From: Ascaphus truei
Lineage: Eukaryota; Chordata; Amphibia; Anura; Ascaphidae
Length of the DNA stretch: 64,000 nt
Assembly (NCBI GenBank): GCA_036426205.1
Contig: CM071568.1
Coordinates: 118,977,245 to 119,041,244, forward strand
Reading direction: 5' to 3'
Shown here: one piece after another, positions 22,410 to 34,275 of the stretch
How the letters are laid out: the number at the start of each line of letters is the position of its first letter
Numbering within the stretch: position 1 is the first letter of the stretch
Position numbers and translations under genes: made by a program
The notes under the pieces: model-generated
What the model saw: only the letters and a program-made list of their open reading frames with translations
What the model was told of the DNA's origin: nothing
The model's database searches: none

Positions 22410-23370
22410 GGGATTAACCTACCCTTCCCCGCTACCCACCCGGGAGGCCTAACCACCCACCCCGGACCCACTATACCCACTCTTCACCCATTCATTGGTA
22501 CATCATGCCCATATAATATGTGCATGATTGACCAATATATCAAGAAATGGGGAAGGATTAAAAAATCAGGCCCAAATAAAATACATTACATAGCCAAATA
22601 TGAATCATAAAATAGCCAAATTAAAAACTTTACATAGCCAAAAAAAAAACATTAAACCGCAAAATCAAACATAGCACATAGCAAAAACATAGCACATAGC
22701 AAAATAAAATACACCACAGAGCAAAATAAAACACGTCACATAGCCAATTAAATAAATAACAAATGCCAATAAAACAATTGAATAGCAGTGTGGGTAAATG
22801 ATGCCCATATAATCTGTGCATCATTTAACACTATACCAGTCAATGGTCAAAATAAAATAAACAATCACAAACAAGATCTAATGCCATCCAAACAATCAGA
22901 AATTAAAAAGAAATAAAGAAGTAAACATAACTAAATTACCACCAATCAATTAATCCAATCCAAAATAAATTCCACATTTCTCAATTAAAACACCAAAACC
23001 AAACCATTATGAAATAAATTAAAGCTCAAAGTAACCACCATCACACAAAATCTAACTACCAAAAAGAAGCCACAATTAAAAAGCAAGTCCCCCCGCGAAA
23101 TCAACTATTGAAAACACCACAAAAAATTACATCTTACTAAATAAAAATAAAAAGTAAATTGCCCAAACATTTCTAAACAAACAAGCAAACTACTTTTAAA
23201 ATACATAAAAACAAGCACTTACAGAAACAACCATTGATTGTACATGTATATATGTATATCCATAGAGACATACATAAACACGGGGCAATAAATGGGCATC
23301 CACAAAAAATCAATCACAATAAAAATCAAAAACCTGTAAAAGAAAAATAACATACATTCCATATTTTTAC
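22410..23370. other. A-rich spacer of family P block 2
   Basis: No gene seen. Short repeats of ACATAGCMAAATAAAA lie at 22560-22760. If the exon model is right this is intron 1 on the minus strand. Confidence 0.4.
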
Positions 23371-23374
23371 TTAC

Positions 23375-23628
23375 CTTTAGATGTCTTCACCCTCCAAATC
23401 CCGGGGACACCGCATACTCTCGAACCAATCCACGAACAGGAACCAGGTAAAAAAAAAATCCCAAGTCTATTTCTTCTTTCTTTTTCTTGTTCTGTAATTT
23501 GTAATCCAATTTGTCAATTTCTTAGGTCTTCTGGGGTCTTCAACTGTATCTTCTTCATCTGTATCTTCATCCGGCATGCCCTTGTCCTCCTCTTGGTAGA
23601 GGACGTCCTTCCTCCTCCTTGGCTTCTT
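23375..23628 (-). other. Exon-1-like stretch (family P)
   Basis: On the minus strand it follows a promoter-like module, is purine-rich with AAGAAG and GAGGA repeats, contains TTACCTGGTTCCTG and ends at GTAAGT. Related stretches lie at 32805-33050 (minus), 39771-40013 and 43835-44090 (plus). No long open frame is present, so any product would be short or the RNA non-coding. Confidence 0.4.
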
Positions 23629-23629
23629 G

Positions 23630-23905
23630 GTCTAAAATGAGGCGACATAGGCTTTTATTGGCCTATGATGTCATATTTTCATTAAATGGTTCCCACGGCT
23701 CTGATTGGCCAGTGAAAACCATGTGATTTTCTATTTTTTTTTTGTGACGTCATGTAAAGGAAATGAAGCCAGCCAATCAGAATGGCTGTGCTTCCTTTCC
23801 CTTTAACATGACGTCATCAAAAGCAAGATGGCAGAATCACATGGTACTTGCGCCAATCAGATCGTAGGAACTATATCCCCGATCTGATTGGTTGTAGGCC
23901 CACGG
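23630..23905 (-). promoter_or_regulatory. Promoter-like module (family P)
   Basis: On the minus strand TGACGTCA occurs twice, with several CCAAT or ATTGG boxes and an AATAAAAG TATA-like box (23651-23658) about 25 bp before the presumed start. It is homologous to the better preserved module at 39420-39771. Confidence 0.45.
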
Positions 23906-24159
23906 AGCCTAGCGTTAACCACCCAGAGGACCTCAGACACCAGTGGGCACCCCCCGGGGTGCACTGTTGGGGCCTTCGGACACCCGTCAGGATCACCAGG
24001 GTCCCCTGCCGGCCTTGGGTATTAATCCTGTGTGTATAATAATAAATAAAGGTTTTATGGGGGGGCTCAGAGGGTGGGTTATGTATGGTTGTTTTTTAAA
24101 TATTTTAATGTTTATTGGGGGCTAGGAGTTGGGTAGTGGGGCTGTTGTGAGTATTTTAT

Positions 24160-24390
24160 TTTATTGTGGGTTGCGGGGGAGGGTGAAGGTGGTATTTGTC
24201 CCAAGGATGGGTGTTTAGGCCTGGGTGTAGGATGGGTGTTTAGGATGGGTGGTAGCGGGAGGGGTTAACCCTTTCATTACCTTAGCGTTAATACCGCTAA
24301 GGTTATGATGGGGTATGTCCACCCGCAATCCCCCCGCAAGGCCTAAACCAAGGGCTAAATACCACCTTCACCCACCCCCGCAACAATAAA
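24160..24390. repeat. Palindrome of the CCCCTT/GCGGT type
   Basis: Inverted repeat centred near 24290 with TATTGTGGGTTGCGGGGGAG on the left and its complement on the right; homologous to 15612-15832 and 46335-46552. Confidence 0.8.
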
Positions 24391-24472
24391 CATGTCATGG
24401 GTGTTTAACCTATTCATTGCCTTAGCGGTTAGCCTCTACGGTAATGAAGTTGCCTGTAAATGCATTTTTCAT

Positions 24473-24551
24473 GCATCGGATTGATGCCGGGGGCCTCCGG
24501 TGCTGATATTAATGGGTATCAGCTCCGGAGACCCCGGCATCAATCCGATGC
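24473..24551. repeat. 79-bp near-perfect palindrome
   Basis: Starts GCATCGGATTGATGCC and ends GGCATCAATCCGATGC. The same palindrome closes block 5 at 46637-46716. Confidence 0.9.
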
Positions 24552-24565
24552 AGGAGAAAGGCCTG

Positions 24566-25658
24566 ATTATATACAGTATCTCACGTTGTCGATCCACTGC
24601 TGGATGAAACCTCCCCACAGATCTTCCAGGTACTTCTGTTTCAAGCCTCTTTTCATGTTGCTCTAACAAATTTTCTTCCCATCTAATATTTGGTCATCAT
24701 TTTGGTCTTTTAGTTTAGTCTAATCCAGTTTAGTACCAACTTTGTCCAACAAGATATATAAGATTATGCGGTTCATATTTTGTTATGCATTCGTACTGGG
24801 TGGAGCAGAATTATTAAAAAAAAAATGCCTTACTAACAAAGATGGATATTTATGTAAACTACTTATTAAAATAATATAATTAATATTACTGCTATCAATA
24901 TTATTCAACTTCTTCTCTCACTGGATCAGCTTTCCTTTAGAGCTCTTATTTTCTTTCTCAAACTCCAAGAACACCCCAGTTTAAGTGTAAATAAATCTAA
25001 CCACTGATCAAAGCTTAAGACAGTTATGAAAAGCGATGTTGATGTAATTTCATGCTTTCCAAACAAAGGCCATATGTTAAGGAATATGAAAAGTGAATCA
25101 AAAAAGCAGTGACAGTGTGTACCAAGGGACAATGTGTCAAGAGCGTATTGCCTTTTCTTCTTTATTTGTTCCTTAAACATTGGACCATCATTTTGTTTGC
25201 AGCTTGCTTGTTGAAAGCATAATTGAAATAATTTAGTGCTGAAGGGTCATATTTCAAAGAGTGTTCAGTGTGGTATTGTACAAGTTAAAATGGCATACAG
25301 TAAATTATAAAATATCATAAGCACTGTTGACGTGTGTGTGTGTTTGTGTATACAGCAAGGACTGTTCAATGAGTACATTTCGGCAGCCTCTATTCCCCAA
25401 GATACAAAGGGCAGAGCTGCAACACTTCATTCCATTATTTTAGTAGTTACATAAGAAAACTCTCTGTTTCTTATCATTCCTTTCTAGTAAGTAATTATAG
25501 TGAGATTTTTACAATGGCAACAAATTAAATGGACAGTCATAGATTTAAAAACTAAGCGATTTGTTTACTGCAACACATGCAGGGTTTATAAAATGCATGA
25601 CATTTATGAAGCATTAAATCCATTATAAAATCATAAACAATAGCTTTAAGATACAGGG
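24566..25658. other. Unique AT-rich DNA
   Basis: No gene, repeat or element recognised; the longest frame (24926-25180, minus) has no recognisable features. Confidence 0.5.
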
Positions 25659-26259
25659 GCCTATTCCATGGGCGTCCGCAGGGGGGGGGAAGGGGGGCGC
25701 TTGCCCCCCCCCTGGGTCCTCGCATTAATTTAATAAAATATGCTGAGGCAGCTGAGCCGCGGCCTGGGATTGGATGGGAGGCGGGGCTAGCAGCAGTCAC
25801 GCAGGGGTGGTTGCCACCACGCTCTCCTGTGCTTTTGCACACCAGCCAGGCCAGCCCAGCACCTCGATCGAACAGTCTGTCTGTTTCATTACAGCCTCAC
25901 GCCCTCACCGTCCGTCTGAACCCGTGGCCGTATACGGTAGGGAGTGGGACCCGTGGGACCAGGGAGATTGCGCTGCGGGGGCGCGCCGGGCGCTTGCGGT
26001 GGCCCCCACGTTTGGGGGGGCGAGGGAGATTGGGGGGTGGGGGAGGTTGGGGGGGGCAGGGGGGGCCACCCCATGCCCTCCCGCTTCTCCGCGCTGTACT
26101 CCCCATCCGGACGGCACCCGACTCTCTGGCCCTCCCTCCTGCACCCCGGCAGTGTGGGGCCTCATACGGTATGGAGTGGGAACCCGTGGACCAGGGCGAG
26201 TGGGATGCTGGGGAGAAGGGAGATTGGGGGGTCAAAGAAGCTTTGGGGGGGGTGAGGAG

Positions 26260-26720
26260 ATTGAGATGATGGGGATGCAGGGGGGGAGTGAGATGGAGAT
26301 GCAGGGTGGGGGGAGAATGGGAGATGCAGGGGGGAGAGATGGAAATTCAGAGGGGGGAGAGATGGAGATGCAGTGGGGGAGAGATGAGATGACGGGGGGG
26401 GAGAAAGATGGGAGAATGACGGGGGAGAGAGTATATGGAGATGCATGGGGGAGAGATGGGAGATGCAGGCGGGTGGCAGATAGATGGGAGATGCAGGGGG
26501 GAGAGGATGGGAGATGCAGGGGGGGAGAGATGGGAGATGCAGGGCAGGGGGAAGATTGAGAGATCATGTGGGGGAGAGAGGAGAATGCAGAGGGGGGGAG
26601 AGATGGGAGATGAAAGGGGGGATTGAGAATGGGAGAATGCATGGGTGTGGGAGAGAGATGGGAGATGCAGGGGGGGAGGGAGGAGTGACATGAGATGCAG
26701 GGGGAGGGAGAGAATGGGGG
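26260..26720. repeat. G-rich minisatellite (GGGGGAGAGATGGGAGATGCAG)
   Basis: About twenty degenerate 20-24-bp units. All frames over it are low-complexity. The G runs could form quadruplexes. Confidence 0.9.
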
Positions 26721-26972
26721 GTGGGGGGGAGGGTCGTAGAAAATGGGGGGAGGGTGAGGGACTTGAGGTTTTATGCGTGGTTTGAGGGGATGATGGGGTT
26801 GGGGTAGGGGAAGACATTTTGGGGGTGGGGGTTAAAGGAATGGTGAGTGAGAAAGGGGACAGAGGGGCGGAGAGACATAAAGGGGAAGGGGCGCAGTTGA
26901 TGATGTAATTTGTTTTATTAATTATTTTTTTCATGTGTCCCGGTTTTTATTTTTGTTAATCTGGTCACCCTA
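26720..26972 (-). mobile_element. Inverted fragment of the 6001-7362 hAT-type family
   Basis: Read on the minus strand from 26972 it starts TAGGGTGACCAGAT and continues with AATTAATAAAACAAAT, matching the left 110 bp of the element at 6001. It then enters purine-rich DNA instead of C/T-rich. The opposite end is missing, so this is a nested, truncated copy. Confidence 0.7.
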
Positions 26973-27215
26973 CTTAAAGGGATCCCATAAGTGTTTTTGT
27001 GTGTGTGTATATATTATTTTATTTATTTATTTTAAATATCAAGGTAAAGATAACATTTGTTATTTGGGCTCTGTAAATGAGATTGGTGTTGGTTTTGTGT
27101 TACCAGCCCCTCTGGCAGGATCTGGAAGTCTTCAGCGTCTTGTGTGATAACAGCAGCCTGCTTCCGAGTTGACTACAAGGTAAAGGTAAAAGAAGCCCGG
27201 ACCGTCTGTCTTCGT

Positions 27216-27350
27216 CTCCCACATACAGCGCGAGTAGTAGGTTCAGGCACACATGGCGATAGTCCCGGGCGCCGTCTGCTCAAATGCTGCACAGCGTGAG
27301 GAATCAGTCCCAGTAGGCGCGCGCCAATGACTCGCGCTGTATGTGGGAGA
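27216..27350. repeat. Perfect inverted repeat, 21-bp arms
   Basis: TCTCCCACATACAGCGCGAG at 27216 is repeated in reverse complement ending at 27350, with about 93 bp between. Confidence 0.9.
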
Positions 27351-27809
27351 CGCACCATTTGCCCACTTTTTTTTCAAAATTTTCTCGGGGGGGGAGGAAA
27401 CCCCCCTTATGCTGGTCGGACTCGCTCGCCACGGTGCACTCAACACCACTTTCACGCCGGGCACTGGCCGTTAAAATTATGCCCCCCCCTGAAAAATTTT
27501 ATGCGGACGCCAATGGCCTATTCTAGTAGTCTTTATGAAATCGCAAGTTTGGCATGCTACCACCGGACGTTTTGTCAGTTTAGTTATCATGGTATTCAGA
27601 AAGACTCTGAAGCCATGTGATAGCAAAATGCCCAAAACGTATGATGAGCAGCGATATGACCTCAGCCTCTCTCAAAAGTTCTCATCGTGCAATCTGCAGC
27701 AATCTGGCCCAGCTGCATAGAGAGCTGCACAGAGAGAGTCGCCTCTCCCTGCACATATCTTGCCAGCGATCGCAGGGTTTTAATAAAAAAATGAATACTA
27801 GTGTACGTG

Positions 27810-28290
27810 ACCAAGGGGTCTCCAGAGCAGAACCGAGTTGATTTCAGGTCAGGGGATCCCCTGCTTTTCAAGATACAGGCCCCATTATGGGGTTCCAGTA
27901 CAGTATCTCCTATGCATTAAAATGTCCCAGTCACATAAAGCGGAACATTTAATTGCATAGGGATACCAGCACCCCGGAACGGAGCCTGTATTTCGGGAAG
28001 ATGTGGTTCCCGGACCTGAAATCAATGCAGTTCTGCTCCGGAAAGCCCCTGCTCATACACACTAGTATTAAAATTGTTATAGACAGCTTCATTACCTTAG
28101 CAGCTAGCCGCTAAAGCAATGAAGGGGTTCAACTTCAATAGCCTGGATATTGGGGGCAGAGGGGGTGGATGAAGGGGTAGTAGCCCTAGAGTGGGTGGCT
28201 GGCCTGCCAGGAAGGTTGCGGGAGGAGTTAACCCCTTCCCTACCATAGCAGTGGGAACCGCTATGGTAATGAAGGGGTTAACCAGTTTAA
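27810..28290. repeat. 245-bp palindrome module (copy F) followed by CCCCTT/GCGGT palindrome
   Basis: 27810-28056 is a diverged copy of the 4946-5191 module; its centre reads GTCACATAAA instead of CACGTG. 28085-28290 holds two short cores related to the other palindrome type (GCTAGCCGCTAAAGC, CATAGCAGTGGGAACCGC). Sequence left of it (27700-27780) is related to the subterminal region of the block at 21206. Confidence 0.75.
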
Positions 28291-28374
28291 AAAAATGATA
28301 TATAGAGTACCACAGAAATGAACATATGAGGAACTCCAGAATGTGTGTACACATACATATATATATATATATAT

Positions 28375-31240
28375 GTTAGTGCAAAAATGGACCCAGATCC
28401 CAGTCTGAGTTAAGACCCAGAGGAATTCTGGTTTAAAGAGTGAAGATCCAGAACAGTTCATGTTTGTCAACATGTTCACACTATTGCTTTCTGCTCAAGG
28501 ATGTCTTCTCTCTACCCCCTTTGTATCCAAAACCCTCTCCCACCTTAAACTTTTTTCACTGACTGCCCCACCCCTCTGGAATGCCCTTCCCCTCGATACT
28601 CGACAAGCGCCCAGTGTATCCACATTTAAGACCCACCTTAAGACACACTTGCTTAACGAAGCATATGAGTAGCACTGTAGCTATTACTAGACACATGATA
28701 CATAAAGCTTGGCCTCCTGCAGAAGCACTTACCAAAATGCCCTCCTACTGTTTCTGTACGTTCTCCCTACCTACCTAGATTGTAAGCTCCTCGGAGCAGG
28801 GACTCCTCTTCATAAATGTTATGTTTGTCTGAAGCACTTATTCCCATGACCTGTTATTTATATTAAATTGTTATTTATATGATTACCATGTGTATTACCT
28901 CTGTGAAGCATTATGTACATTAATGGCGCTATACAAATAAAGACATACAATACATATTGCCACCCCTTAAGGGACATGGTATATGCTCTATACACATGTA
29001 TGTAAATGTGTCAATGTTTCCCAAATTGCAATTGGTGAAATGTTGGGAATCTGGGTCGCTAGTGTCTAGTTTGGTGATGAGACACAGGTGTTCTAGGATA
29101 CGGACCTTTAAGGCCCTAGTGGTGCATCCCACATATTGCTTACCACATCTGCATCTGAGAAGATAGATAACGAATGTGGTATTGCAATTATTAAATGACT
29201 TGACACTATATTTGAGTTCCGTTGAGGTGGAAACAAATTCGGAAGTGGATAGCATATATTTGCATGATTTAAATTTTGAACATTTGAAACTGCCCTTCGT
29301 CAAATTACTGGAGATGTTCTTCTGAGTTTGGAAAAAACTTGGAGAAACATAATTGGCTATAGTCCTTGCCTTTCTAAAGACAAATTTGGGGCCTTCAATA
29401 TATACTGTTTTTAAGGCTAAATCTGTGGACAAAACCACCCAACGTTTTTTAAAAATATTTTTAATTTGGTTACTTTGTGTGTTATATTGTGTGATAAACA
29501 ATGGGGATTTGAAACCGCAGGTTCTACCTTGCTTATTCTGTGATAATGAAGTTCTGTCCATAGTGTTGACCTCTTCAAATGACTTCCTTAGATCATGGAC
29601 TGCGAAGCCTCTGGCTAGCAGATCTTGTGACTGTCTAAGAAAGTCATCATTGTTCAATCAAATTATTTTGAGTCGAAATAGTTGACCCTTGTGGATCCCC
29701 TTGAGCAAGGGTTTGGGATGGCAACTGTCTGCCCTTAAAAACGTGTTTCTTGAATTACATTTGTGAAATTCATCAGTGTTAATAATCATGTGCATATCAA
29801 TAAACAAATCTAAATCTAAATAGTGAATATGGTGAGAGGGATAATTATGAGTGAAGTGAAGGTTTAAATCATTATTATTAAGATTATCAATAAATAATAA
29901 GAGTGTATCTGTGTCACCTTCCCAAATAAAAATAAGGTAATCTATATAACATTTATAAAAAGTGATAAACTGTCTGAAGGGGTTTCCGTCTCCAAACACG
30001 TGGACTGCTTCCCACCAACCTAGAAAAAGGTTGGCATAGGGAGGGGAAAAACTAGTACCACGTGTTTAGAGATAAAAAAAACATCAAACAAAAAATGATT
30101 GTGAGTTAGTAAAACGTGTATGGCATGCAAAATAAAAGTGCTTTGTGCAAGTGATAAATCAGAGTGTTCTAAATAAAACCTGACCGCTGCCATCCCATGA
30201 TGATGTGCTATGATCATATATAGGGATGTTACATCAAGCGTGAGCCAAATGTAATTCCTTTCCCATTGAATAGAATTTAATTGTGCCAAACGTTCCCCAC
30301 TGTCTTTTATATATGAGGGCATTGTGTGAACTAGAACCTGTAAATAATGATCCACATATCTTGATACACAATCTCCCAAAGATCCAATGCTATAGACTAT
30401 TGGCCTCCCAGGAGGTGAGAGCAACGTCTTGTGGATCTTTGGGAGATGGCGAAAAATCGGGACAGTGGGAAAGGCCTCTTAAAGAAACTCCAGTTCATTA
30501 GCATCAAATACTCCCAAAATAGAACCCTCCTCTAATAAGGCTTTAAATTCCCTTAAAAAGGGAACAGTGGGGTCTCCCCATAAAACCAAATAAGAGGATG
30601 TATCATGAAGTTGGCGGAGTGCCTCATTTTTGTAATCTATCCATCTGTATTAAGGACGACAATTGAACCCCCTTTATCAGCACTTTTACAATCAAAGAGG
30701 AGTTATTTTTAAGTGTATTTAATTATGTTTTTTCTACTGCTGTTAAATTATCAATTTTATACTGTAAAGGAAGTGTATGAAACGTTTGACCCCTAGACAG
30801 AAAGGATAGGTCACGTTCTGTGAGTCTCTCAAAGGTTGCCAAGCAAATGTCCTTCATGTGTGTAGGGTAAAAAGTGGACTTATTTTTAAACCCAGAAGCC
30901 TGTCTACCCAATGTATTAGTATTTTCATTAATTACCTCATTCTTGTCTTGTAAACAGCAGAATTCTTTGAAGCTTAATTGCGCATCATCATCATTAAGTG
31001 AAAGTATATCCAGATTATCATTCATAGATTGTGAACTATTTACAATGTTGTTATTGGGTTGGTCAAATTGATCTGAATTACCTTTTAAACCAAAAAAATC
31101 TTTTTAAGGTCAATTTGCGCACATATCTATGAAGATCTACAACAGTATCAAACAGTTTAAACTAAGTATCTGATGCAAACTTAAGCCCCTTGTTGAGCAC
31201 TGAGAGCTCTGCCTGAGTGAGAATTACATTGATTGGATAC
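28375..31240 (-). pseudogene. Penelope RT and GIY-YIG polyprotein, multiply broken
   Basis: The pieces in order on the minus strand are: the N-terminal box LTQAELSVLNKGLKF near 31200; a segment with GFKNKSTFYPT (30723-31025); RT fingers and palm with GRPIVYSIGSLGD and LDVTSLYMII (30020-30424); the catalytic box CYIDYLIFIW near 29940, where the second Asp is Tyr; thumb and linker with FITQYNTQSNQIKNI; and the GIY-YIG nuclease (IYLLRCRCGKQYVGCTTR, VRILEH) around 29080-29160. The last C-terminal residues (HELFWIFTL) follow beyond the L2 insertion. Several frameshifts and stops separate the pieces. The RT active site is substituted, so the copy is inactive. Confidence 0.88.
28488..28954 (+). mobile_element. 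L2-type LINE 3' end inserted into PLE-2
   Basis: It encodes the C-terminus of an L2 ORF2 (PLWNALPLDTRQAPSVSTFK then LKTHLLNEAYE at about 28570-28672), followed by a short 3' UTR with GATTGTAAGCTC and GAGCAGGGA, ending ATACAAATAAAGACATACAA. TATTGC flanks it on both sides (28482-28487, 28955-28960), consistent with a target duplication. It is severely 5'-truncated, as is usual for LINEs. Confidence 0.85.
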
Positions 31241-31640
31241 ATTGATAACTCCTGTGTCTTCAATTAAAAGTTATTTTTCCTCTTTTGGGGGTTTCTCGTG
31301 TCTTGTCTTATTACTTCTCCTTGTGCATTTGAAGTGGCCGAGTTTTTTGTAGGTCCTAAGAATGTCCTTGTTTCATATTCTCTTTGTTTTCTCTATTACC
31401 ATCTTGATTTTGATGGCCACCATCATATCGTCCCTCTCGGGAGTCATCTCTCTGGGCAAGTTCTTGTAGTCCCATATAGCGGAGTTTGTTGCTTGAGAGA
31501 AGAAATCACCATCTGAAAGCTTGGATTCACGGCTAGCCGAGTGGGAGAATGAGATGTTCTGTTGTTTTTAATCATTTGTCAGCAGGCACTAGAGGATTGT
31601 TCATTTTGTCCATAACGTTTGTTAATAAAGTTTTTTCATA

Positions 31641-31972
31641 TTTGAATACCAACGTCTGCGCAGTGACGTCATGGATCCCGCATCATTTGATGCACCAGGA
31701 AGTGGAGGGGATCGATCGGCGTGCAATTTCGGCATTTAAACATTCCGGTCAGTGTTTGCTCAGTCACCTTGATAAAGGCCTTTATGCCTGAAATGCAAAG
31801 GTGGTGTTAAATGGCCTATATGTCTATGTTTGTGTTTTTAATCCAATACATTTTTCCTTTTTTACTATGGGAACATTTTCTCTGCAATACTATTTTTCGA
31901 ACTGCAAGATTTCACTTTTTTTAAAACTTTATTTTTGTTCACAATTAATTGTTCATTGTGGGTCACACTTAG
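31641..31972 (+). repeat. PLE terminal-type segment
   Basis: CACCTTGATAAAGGCC, then GCCTGAAATGC and AAGGTG (31765-31803), form a small two-stem fold like the terminal motif in other PLE copies, here on the plus strand, opposite to PLE-2. The core is only hammerhead-like, not canonical. Confidence 0.4.
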
Positions 31973-32804
31973 GGTCTCATGCATTAAAGTCCGATAGAAA
32001 TGATTGGCAGGGTTTTGAATTCGCTATTTTTTTGTTGCTCTCAAGGTATGCAGAAATATCCGAATACCAGTGAGAGCAACATTTCCAAACATAGCGAGTT
32101 GCCGGCGCCGAGATGACCTGCCCTTGGAAAAGGGCTCACCCGGTGAGTTGTATCTGCTGCAGAGAAATCTGCCTTTCTCTGCGAAAATCTCGCCAGAGAT
32201 TTGGGCATGATAACCCACTATAACACTCAATGGCCACCCTAATCAAAATATGTTAATGCACAAAAGACACAATAATAAAACATTCCAAAACACCTAAACA
32301 CCATTATTTTATAAATTTAAACACTAGCCAAAAAATGCAATTAATACAAGCACTAACCAACACTACTAGGAATTAATTCAACCATTAACCAACAAAGCAA
32401 TTAATTAATAAAACAACTCAGCTACTGTAAACAACAAGGAATGAATTAATCCATTAACCAACAAAACAATTAATTAATAAAATAACTCAGCTAAACAACC
32501 ATTCAAAGCATTACCCAACACAAGACATCATTAATTAAAAAAGAAAATCAATTGCCAGAACAATTTAAATTAATGCAGCAAAATGACAAACAATTACATC
32601 CACATAATAAACACACATAGAAAAAATAACACTCAATACAAAGCAAGCAATTAAAAAAAAATATTGACCTAATAATGTATTTAATTGAGTGGTACAGATT
32701 AATACATTATCAGTCAATGTGCAATGAAAAAATTACCAAAAAACAAATTAAATCGAAAAACCTGTTCAAAAAATACATTTACATACATTCAATATTTTAC
32801 TTAC

Positions 32805-33050
32805 CTTTAGAAGCGTTGACCCTCCGTCTCCCAGGGAATCAGGAAGCTCACATACCGCAAAGACCTGAAACTGCTGCCAATGCATTCCGCCATGAAGATC
32901 CGGATCAGGTAACCCAATTTTTCTTTCTTTTCTTTTCAATCTGCTTCTTCTATCTTCTTCTTTAATTATTTCTTAATTTCTATATCTTCTTTCTTCATCT
33001 GTCAATCCAAAAAACTCAATTGTCAGCTTCTTGGGCTCAAATGAGGCGTC
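32805..33050 (-). other. Exon-1-like stretch (family P)
   Basis: Minus-strand copy of 43835-44090: purine-rich GAAGAAAGAAGATATAG repeat, then ACCTGATCCGGATCTTCATG, ending at GTAAGT. A TATTTAAGGCC box lies just upstream near 33053. Confidence 0.4.
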
Positions 33051-33692
33051 ACGGCCTTAAATATGGCTTGTGATGTCACATTTGGGTGGAAAATGGTTCA
33101 ACAGCCATCTGATTGAATGTTAAAACCATGTGCCCTTTTTTGAAGTGAAACTTCCTTAGTGGCACCTCATTCGAACTGGGGCAAAAAAGAATTGTGGAGA
33201 CAGAATTGAAACGGATGTGACGTCAGTGCTGGCAGTTGAGGCCGGGCTGTGTTCTGGCTCAGCCCGACCACAACACTGACATCACACCCGCTCCAAAAAT
33301 CAGAAGCGGCGGCGGCGGCGATAGCCGCCGGCGCCGCTCCTAATGGCCCCCGCTCCCCCCACACGGCCGCAGACATATTGGAGTTGGAGATGGGCACGGA
33401 CGGCATCCGGGGCATCCAGCTCTCCTGCTACAACCCGACTGAGCCAGGCCCGCTCTCTGTCCCAGCCGCACGCCAAGCTCAAATGACAGTAGTAGCTCTG
33501 TACTCCATCGGGGGCGAGTGCTTCCGCTGCACGGTGATGGGGGCAGCATCTACTGCTTGAACTGAGCGGCACCCTGCAAGTCCTCCTGCCCCCGGAGCAA
33601 ACACACTCAAACACACTGACACAAACAAACACACATAAATACATACACATACCTCCGCAGGTGGGCTTGCTGCCACAGGATACACGGGCTGG

Positions 33693-33950
33693 AGACTCCT
33701 CTGCCGCGGGGCGGGAGACTCCTCTGCCGCCGGGCTGGACACTCCTCTGCCGCCGGGCGGGAGACTCCTCTGCCGCCGGGTGGGAGACTCCTCTGCCGCC
33801 GGGCGGGAGACTCCTCTGCCGCCGGGCGGGAGACTCCTCTGCTGCCGGGCGGGATACTCCTCTGCCGCCGGGCGGGAGACTCCTCTGCCGCCGGGCAGGA
33901 GACTCCTCTGCCGCCGGGCTGGTCACTCCCCTGCCGCCGGGCGGGAGACT
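33693..33950. repeat. 23-bp GC-rich minisatellite
   Basis: About eleven tandem copies of GAGACTCCTCTGCCGCCGGG plus CGG. Short inverted arrays of the same unit occur at 38340-38440. All open frames (for example 33661-34020) are repeat by-products. Confidence 0.93.
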
Positions 33951-34275
33951 CAGACAGAGCTCCCCCCGCTGGGCTCACTCGCGTACAGGCACTCGCGCTC
34001 AAGCCACGCCCTCCCGCTGACTGAGGGAGCGGGGCCTGATTAGCCTCACGGAGCAGAGCAGGAGGAGGCCGGCGTTCTGCTCTGCCGCCGTGATCTGATG
34101 TGCAGGGGTGAGGGGAGGTGATGTGAGGTGAGGTGGTGCAGGAGGGGTATGTAAGGTGCATGGGGGGTATGTAACGTGCAGGGGAGAGCAATTACTCTGT
34201 ATATGTACCTCTCTCGTATAGCAACATTTAACCCCATCCTGATTCGTAAGTGTATTCCCACTGATTAGTATGTTC

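Larger units (their letters stand above)
21206..24565. mobile_element. Family P block 2
   Basis: Starts GGGGCCTCATACAGTAAGCG with a subterminal hairpin (GTTGCTCTCAC and its complement near 21270-21320), also present at 31973. It contains, reading on the minus strand, an upstream module at 23630-23905, an exon-1-like stretch ending at GTAAGT (23375), an island at 22269-22318 and a minisatellite block at 21770-22091. Its right part (23905-24390) is an inverted partial copy of the left minisatellite end plus a palindrome. It ends with a 79-bp palindrome (24473-24551). No transposase is visible. Confidence 0.6.
25667..27515. mobile_element. Non-autonomous hAT-type element with 8-bp target duplication
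   Basis: The ends CATGGGCGTCCGC and GCGGACGCCAATG are inverted repeats, next to runs of G and C respectively. GCCTATTC is duplicated on both sides (25659-25666 and 27516-27523). The 1.85-kb interior has no transposase. It carries CpG-rich DNA, a purine-rich minisatellite, part of another hAT-type element and a perfect hairpin. Confidence 0.88.
28291..31640 (-). mobile_element. Penelope-like element, nearly full coding length (copy PLE-2)
   Basis: Minus-strand element whose coding region runs from about 31240 to 28375, interrupted by an L2 LINE fragment at 28488-28954. N-terminal, RT, linker, Cys-knuckle and GIY-YIG parts can all be followed. The stretch 31240-31640 is probably the 5' leader. 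(TA)n near 28355-28374 lies just past the C-terminus. Confidence 0.82.
31973..34275. mobile_element. Family P block 3
   Basis: Starts GGGTCTCATGCATTAAAG after TTA, with the same subterminal hairpin as 21206 (GTTGCTCTCA, 32033-32080). 32205-33130 is the inverted counterpart of 43700-44690, and 33135-33720 the inverted counterpart of 38400-39115. It includes an exon-1-like stretch (32805-33050, minus), a CpG-rich region (33230-33560) and a 23-bp minisatellite. No coding gene is seen. Confidence 0.55.

Noticed and set aside
25774..26934. Several frames of 90-260 codons
   Set aside because: CpG-rich and purine-rich minisatellite DNA within a hAT-type element; amino acid content mirrors the repeat.
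28460..28778. Possible host exon encoding WNALPLDTRQ
   Set aside because: The sequence is the conserved C-terminus of L2-type LINE proteins, followed by the typical LINE 3' end and flanked by a target duplication.
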